Origin: Tetrahymena thermophila SB210
Taxonomy: Eukaryota; Ciliophora; Oligohymenophorea; Hymenostomatida; Tetrahymenidae
Assembly (NCBI RefSeq): GCF_000189635.1
Contig: NW_002476184.1
Location: forward strand, 51,641-115,640
Reading direction: 5' to 3'
DNA: 64,000 nt
Shown: in pieces, positions 58,939 through 64,000 of the stretch
How the letters are laid out: each line of letters begins with the position of its first letter
Numbering within the stretch: the stretch's first letter is position 1
The notes under the pieces: model-generated
Database searches by the model: none
Seen by the model: only the letters and a program-made list of their open reading frames with translations
Told to the model about the DNA's origin: nothing
Position numbers and translations under genes: made by a program

Positions 58939-59070
58939 ATGGCACAAAAAAATTTGCTCTAGGATTAACTATTTTAAAAGTATTTTCTTAAACCAGTCAA
59001 AATAGGTTCAGGTCTCTCCTATGCGTCTCCTTTATAATAGGTAAATTTTTTAGGGCCTTTTTTATTCTGA
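58939..59070 (+). CDS. Possible 43-aa protein
   Basis: ATG 58939 opens 43 codons to TGA 59068-59070. The peptide begins MAQKNLLQDQLFQKYFLK and continues with PVKIGSGLSYASPLQQ and a GPFLF end. Composition and codon use (GGT, CTC, TCC, GCG) differ from the surrounding A/T spacer, which supports coding. A GTAAAT after codon 34 could instead be a splice donor, making this the first exon of something longer. The N-terminus could be a mitochondrial presequence. No family is recognised. Confidence 0.4.
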
Positions 59071-59347
59071 TAAAAGAATTAGAAATATTAATAATCAGAT
59101 TAATTTTATAACATTACTTCATATTTAAAGAGAAAATCAAGAAACACCCTTTTAAAAAATATTATTTATATAGAGGTTAGTAATTAATAAATTGATAAAT
59201 AAATTAAAAACTTTATAAAAAAGAAAAGAAAATTTAAAGTTTTGCTTAAAACAGCCTCAAGTAACACCCAAAGAAGTAAGAGAAGCAAACAATTTTTCTT
59301 TAGAATACTTAAAAAAATAGATTCACTTAATATTTATTGTAAAAAAA

Positions 59348-61318
59348 ATGGATTAAAGATATAATAACCCTCCTTATAGCAATTAATAATAATACTATAA
59401 TAATAATACAATAAATAGAGTACCAATTACATAACATAATGCTTACAATTACCAAGGAATCAACAATGTTCCTGGCCAATAAAATAGGTATATAAGCATG
59501 AATCAATAACCAAGTAGCTAGAATTATCAGCAAAGATAATATTACCAGCAACCAACAGTAAACTAATAATAGATTTAATAATAACAATAAAGATAATAAG
59601 CTTTTAGCTAGAAAACAATAAGCTCGGAAGGGTTTAAGAGACTTCTGAAAACAAAATACATAATGGCAAATGAAATTGGTAAAGGTTCATTTGCTAAGGT
59701 ATTTAAAGGCATAAATAGTGAAACAGGTGAAAAAGTTGCTATAAAAAAGATTGACAAGAATAAATTTGATAAGCAGTATTTAGAATTAATTGATAGTGAG
59801 ATATCAGTGCTTTCTTAACTTAATAATGAGCATATAATTAAGTTTTTAGATCTCTTCAACGAAGGAGATTATATTTATATTGTTACTGAGTTGTGCGAAT
59901 TGGGTGATTTGGAAGTTTTCATCAAAAATAATTTTTCGGCTACCAAACTTAGATTGCCTGAAGAATTAGTCAAAGTTTTCGCATATTAAATACTCTTGGC
60001 TTTCTTAGGTATAGCAGATATGAATATCATACATCGTGATATGAAACTAGCCAATGTATTAATTACAAAAGATTTTCACTTAAAAGTTGCTGACTTTGGC
60101 CTAGCCAAATCCAGCTTTGAAAAAGATAAAGATTAGGTTGGTACTCCTATGACTATGGCTCCAGAAGTATTAAATAATCTAGGATATGATAGCAGATGTG
60201 ATGTTTGGTCTGTAGGCTGTATGATCTATGAAATGCTTGAAGGCCGTGCTCCTTTTTTGCCTACGAATAATGGAGGTATTGAAGAACTCAAAAGACTGAT
60301 AAATTAAAGATAGCTTATTTTTAGGTAGAATATTTCTTAGAGTGCATAAAATCTAATAGATTAAATGTTAACTCTCAACCCTAAAAAACGTATTAGCTGG
60401 CATGAAATGTTCAACCATGAGTGGTTTGCTGAGTGTATATCCTAAGGTGAGCCTTACATTTAAAAAGTATCAAAAGACTATTCTAATTTTGTTCTTATCG
60501 AAGAGTAGCATCTAGACCCAGAATTTGCGTTAGAATTTGGTTTACTTTTAAGAGATTTCGTTAATTATCATGTAGATACTTTTTACATAGAAATAAAAAA
60601 ATGTAGAGATACCTTATCCACTTTTTATAATGACCCTAAATTCCCTGCAGGTAATAAAGGAGCCAACTAGTAACTTCTTTCAACTGTTTTAAAAAATATA
60701 GACATACTAATAGCTCTACTTTACAACCATTAATTTACTTTTAAATTCAAAAATTAAGTTGAAATACTACAAATCACAAAATTCTGCAAGCAAAAAATGC
60801 AATTATAATATAAAAAAGACTTATACGAATTCGCAATAAATAATAATATAAAACCAGTAAAATTATAGGAAACAATAGGAAATGAATTATTTTAATTGAG
60901 TAATAATGTAATGGAAGGAGATTTTGATTACTTCAAATGCAATTTTACATCTATAATTAATCTAATAAATGTCTTAAGTAATCCAACCAAAGGATTCTTG
61001 AAAGAAATAATAATAGATGAGTCACGCCTCACAGAAGAATAAAATAATCGAATTTTATTTATTAATTTTTCAAAAGCTTACTATGAAGAATTCAATTCCC
61101 AATAAGAAATAAATAAATAAATTGTTTTCAATAGAACTTTCATCCAAACTTAGTTTTAAGAAAAGGAATAGAATAGATATGACCAAATAGTTTTATTGAG
61201 TGAAATAGTATTTGGATATTAACAAGAAGTGATAAGTCATAATAGCTAGATATAATAATAATAATAATATCAATAAGATAAAGGAAATAGAATCAGAGAT
61301 TATTAATAAAACTATTGA
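59348..61318 (+). CDS. ULK/ATG1-like Ser/Thr protein kinase, 656 aa
   Basis: This is a single intronless frame of 657 codons, ATG 59348 and TGA 61316-61318. Residues 1-100 are Gln/Asn/Tyr-rich and unstructured. The kinase domain spans about 110-365: [12 protein letters not shown] (glycine loop), EKVAIKKID (lysine), [13 protein letters not shown] (catalytic loop), VADFGLAKS (DFG), [13 protein letters not shown] (P+1/APE), [19 protein letters not shown], and [17 protein letters not shown] closing the fold. The HRDMKLAN and GTPMTMAPE forms resemble ULK/ATG1 and related CAMK/other kinases; the expanded ULK group in ciliates makes this the best guess. Residues 380-656 are helical and Gln-rich, a position where ULK kinases carry adaptor-binding regions, but without a recognised domain. 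All key catalytic residues are present. Confidence 0.88.
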
Positions 61319-62317
61319 AATTTCTTTATTATTAAATAAATTCATCATAAATTACTCAAAAATAAAATTTAGAATTTTTAACTAAATTTTTTCCCAATCT
61401 TTTTTATACATTCATGCAATAAGTACTAGTATCAAAAATCATAATAACCTCTTGGTTGTATGAAAAAATTTAAATTCTTAAATGTACACTAATAAATAAA
61501 AAAAGCAAGCAAGCCACCGATTATATTTATTCTCTTTTTTTTTTACTTAAAAAGTATTATTTGTATCTTTTTCTATCGTTTTTATTATTGTAAACAAAAA
61601 AATAATTTGATTTATATAATTTAAGAAATAGATATTAGTAGGATTGTAATATAATTAAATAGCCAATTAATTCTTTTGTTTCAATTAAAAATTTTTAAAT
61701 TTTGAATTGTCTATTCTCAGTGATCTTGAATAAGTAATCATGATATAGTTATTTACATCTTTTATTTTTTAAGTTGAATAATTTAATTATAAATATAAAT
61801 ATTATTAATTGTCCACAAATATATTAACTTATTTAAAATTGTTTCATTAAATCATTTTTAAGTTTTTATAGTTTTTGATTATTAAAAGTAAATACCAAAG
61901 AATCATTTTTAAAAATAAGTCTTAATAGAATGGATAATATATGAAAAAAATTTATCAAATAGCTTTAAATAATACAAAAAAGTTTTTAATTTAAATATAT
62001 TGTGAAAATATCTTTCTCTAAAAATATTAAAATGATAAAAATCTTACTCTACGATAATGTATAGTTAATACAAAATTCAAATCTTAATTAGAATATCTTT
62101 ATTGATAAAAAATTTTTAACTTTTTTGTAATACTTATTTATACTATGAATCCTCATTAATCAAGACAAAATTGTATTAAGGTTTAAAATTAATTTTAACT
62201 AAACTAATTTAGATTTTTGAATTAAAAAATATAATATTTTAATTTATTGAAAATATGAAAAACTTAGTTAACTTAATTTTTATAAAATATTAAGCAGATA
62301 AATAAAATGGAAACATA
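61319..62317. other. Convergent AT-rich spacer
   Basis: About 1 kb of A/T-rich DNA lies between the 3' ends of the kinase and AP-endonuclease genes. No gene or structure is seen. Confidence 0.55.
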
Positions 62318-63689
62318 TCAACTTTTTAATTATTTATTATCAATTTTTAGCTCAATAGGGCAATGATCTGATCCCAAAATATCATTATTAATTGTAGAAT
62401 CTTAAATAAAGGGATATAACTTTTCGTTAACTACGAAGTAATCTAATCTCCAACCTTAATTTGTTTTTCTTGCTCCATTCCTTAAATTCCAATAGCTGTA
62501 TTAGACTTTTGTTGGATATTTTTTTCTGAAAGAATCAATCCAGCCTTAGCCTAAAAATTTAGTGAATTCAGCTCTTTCTTCTTTTGTGAAACCTGCACTC
62601 TTTTCATTACCTTTGGGTTTAGCAATATCTATTTCTTAATGGCAAACGTTGAGATCACCACATAATATTACATTTTTCTTAGATTTAAGATCATTTAAGT
62701 ATTTTTAGAAATCTATATCCCATTCTTTAACTCTGTAATCAAGTCTTTTTAATCCTTATCCTGCATTAGGTACATAACATGCTACTAAATAGAACTTATC
62801 GTATTCCAATGTGATTGTTCTTCCTTCTTCATCATGCTTCTTTACTCCAATGTCAAACTAAACACTAATAGGTTCTACTTTACTGAAAATTGCTGTTCCA
62901 GCATAACCCTTACTGGTTTTACAGAAATTCCTAATTTAATAAAGTATCAATATTAAACATTTATAATTGAAAATAAATTAGTAGATGTTAAATCACGACT
63001 GAATTTTAATTATCTTATTGCTAATTAATGAATTTTTTATTATTTGAGTTGAATAAAAGGATCTCAAAAAAATAACAAAAGTTATTGAAAGATACTTTTT
63101 GGTAAATTATGAATATCTTATTCAATCGTAATTATAATAAAGTTTTACCAAAATTATTTATAATCAGAAGGAATCATTTTCATTAATGAAGAATCTTTTT
63201 TAAATGCATCTGAGTCAATTTTAGTTTCATTTAAACAAATAACATCTGGATTCAAAGATTTAACATAGTTTTCTAATTCTCCCTTCTTTTAAACTGCACG
63301 AATACCATTAACATTCCATGATGAAATGACAATAGTGTCTTTACCAAATTTTCCATTTCCCAAAGATCCTTAATAATTGCCTTCTTTACTATAAGTATCT
63401 CCTTTAGAACTTGGTTTTGATTTTGCATCAGTCTTTTCTTCTTCTTCCTAATCAGAGTCGTTTTCTTTATCCTCAACTTCAATTTTTTTATTATTTGCCT
63501 TTTTTTTTTGTTCAACTTCAACTTCTTGATCTTCCTCTTCTTCCTCTTCCTCTTTCTTAGGTGCCTTCTTTTGCTTGGAAGCTATCTTATCAGTTAACTG
63601 AGAGAATAATTAACAAAAATCTAAAAAGATAAATGATAAACTACCTTTGTTTAAGTTGTTCCTGAATTTTTTGTTTTTTTTGGAGGCAT
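62318..63689 (-). CDS. APE1: AP endonuclease, ExoIII/APE1 family, 368 aa
   Basis: Three exons (63689-63645, 63597-63149, 62930-62318; introns 47 and 218 nt) close in phase. Residues 1-110 are a Lys/Glu tail with long acidic runs, likely carrying the nuclear localisation signal (MPPKKTKNSG, SKQKKAPKK). The catalytic domain follows the human APEX1 order: ISSWNVNGIRA, ICLNETKID (metal-binding Glu), ACYVPNAGQGLKRLDYR (catalytic Tyr), LCGDLNVCHQEIDIAKPKGN (Asp/Asn active site), AGFTKEERAEF, GWRLDYF and GSDHCPI (catalytic His). It cuts the backbone 5' to abasic sites in base-excision repair. The redox Cys65 of mammalian APEX1 cannot be placed in the divergent N-terminal tail. It is transcribed away from the telomere. 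Confidence 0.95.
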
Positions 63690-63979
63690 ATTTATTAGTG
63701 ATATTTTACAGAATTTTTGAGTTAATACAAAAAGAAATAATTTATTTATATTTTTTTTAGATTTATGAAGAAATTTTCTGATGATATCTTTATTAATAAA
63801 TTATTGGCGCTAAAATTTTTATTTTATTCATGTTAAATATTATAAATACCAAATACGAATTATAAATCATGACTTTTAGATTTATTTATTCAATTTTTAT
63901 AAATTTTTAAATAATTTAGATTTTATAATAATAAAAAGAAAAATTGAAAATAAAGTTTAGTGTAATTTTATTTTTAATT
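63690..63979. promoter_or_regulatory. Subtelomeric promoter region of the APE1 gene
   Basis: Only about 290 bp separate the APE1 start codon from telomere repeats, so the whole promoter and 5' UTR must fit here. It is A/T-rich without a recognisable element, and no subtelomeric repeat family is seen. Confidence 0.5.
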
Positions 63980-64000
63980 GGGGTTGGGGGTTGGGGTTGG
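63980..64000 (+). repeat. Telomere, G4T2 repeats
   Basis: The sequence GGGGTTGGGGGTTGGGGTTGG ends the window. This is the Tetrahymena-type GGGGTT repeat with the G-rich strand running 5' to 3' toward the end, as at a right chromosome end. One unit has five G instead of four. The junction with unique sequence is abrupt at 63979/63980, as after developmental chromosome breakage and de novo telomere addition. Confidence 0.93.

Overview
The window reads as the end of a macronuclear chromosome from a ciliate of the Tetrahymena type. The last 21 bases are G4T2 telomere repeat. Base composition is extremely AT-rich. Every long gene only reads through if TAA and TAG encode glutamine and TGA is the sole stop. 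Introns are mostly 45-60 nt, AT-rich and GT...AG. Under the standard code almost no gene would be visible. I rebuilt the genes by reading frames with the ciliate code and checking that exon lengths close in phase; no database search was possible.

Layout. 1-912: four tandem 5S rRNA genes on the minus strand. 1.9-9.4 kb: a two-exon MFS transporter (+), an intronless TPR protein (-), an ISOC-type isochorismatase-fold hydrolase (+) and a small leucine-rich-repeat (LRR) gene (+). 10.7-15.5 kb: AT-rich spacer with two tiny Lys-rich proteins of GC-rich coding sequence. 16.7-21.3 kb: a SMARCAL1/ZRANB3-like SNF2 ATPase (-). 22.3-25.0 kb: a 780-residue multi-pass membrane protein (-). 26.5-27.1 kb: a short unknown gene (+). 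29.9-42.9 kb: three unknown minus-strand proteins: a 437-aa Q/N-rich protein, a 1158-aa Ser/Asn-rich protein, and an 842-aa single-pass membrane protein with a polyglutamine tail. 43.6-46.4 kb: a many-exon LRR gene (-). 47.3-50.6 kb: a GH31 glucosidase-like type II membrane protein (+) that lacks its catalytic aspartates. 52.3-53.2 kb: a third LRR gene (+), followed by a 241-bp tandem duplication. 54.0-55.4 kb: a seven-exon CMGC-type kinase (-). 55.6-58.5 kb: a Nup98 homologue (+) with SIFN/NIFN-type repeats, the form described for the micronuclear pore of Tetrahymena. 58.9 kb: a possible 43-aa ORF. 59.3-61.3 kb: an intronless ULK-like kinase (+). 62.3-63.7 kb: an APE1-type abasic endonuclease (-), starting about 290 bp from the telomere.

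No operon logic is expected or seen: genes are monocistronic, on both strands, and separated by spacers of up to about 4 kb of nearly pure A/T. Functional themes are nuclear (Nup98, SNF2, APE1), signalling (two kinases, three LRR proteins), membrane (MFS, multi-pass protein, polyQ-tailed protein, GH31-like) and translation (5S array). The items most worth a second look are the Nup98 with a micronuclear-type repeat ending exactly at its autoproteolysis domain, the apparently dead GH31 protein, the polyQ-tailed membrane protein, and the LRR genes built one exon per repeat.
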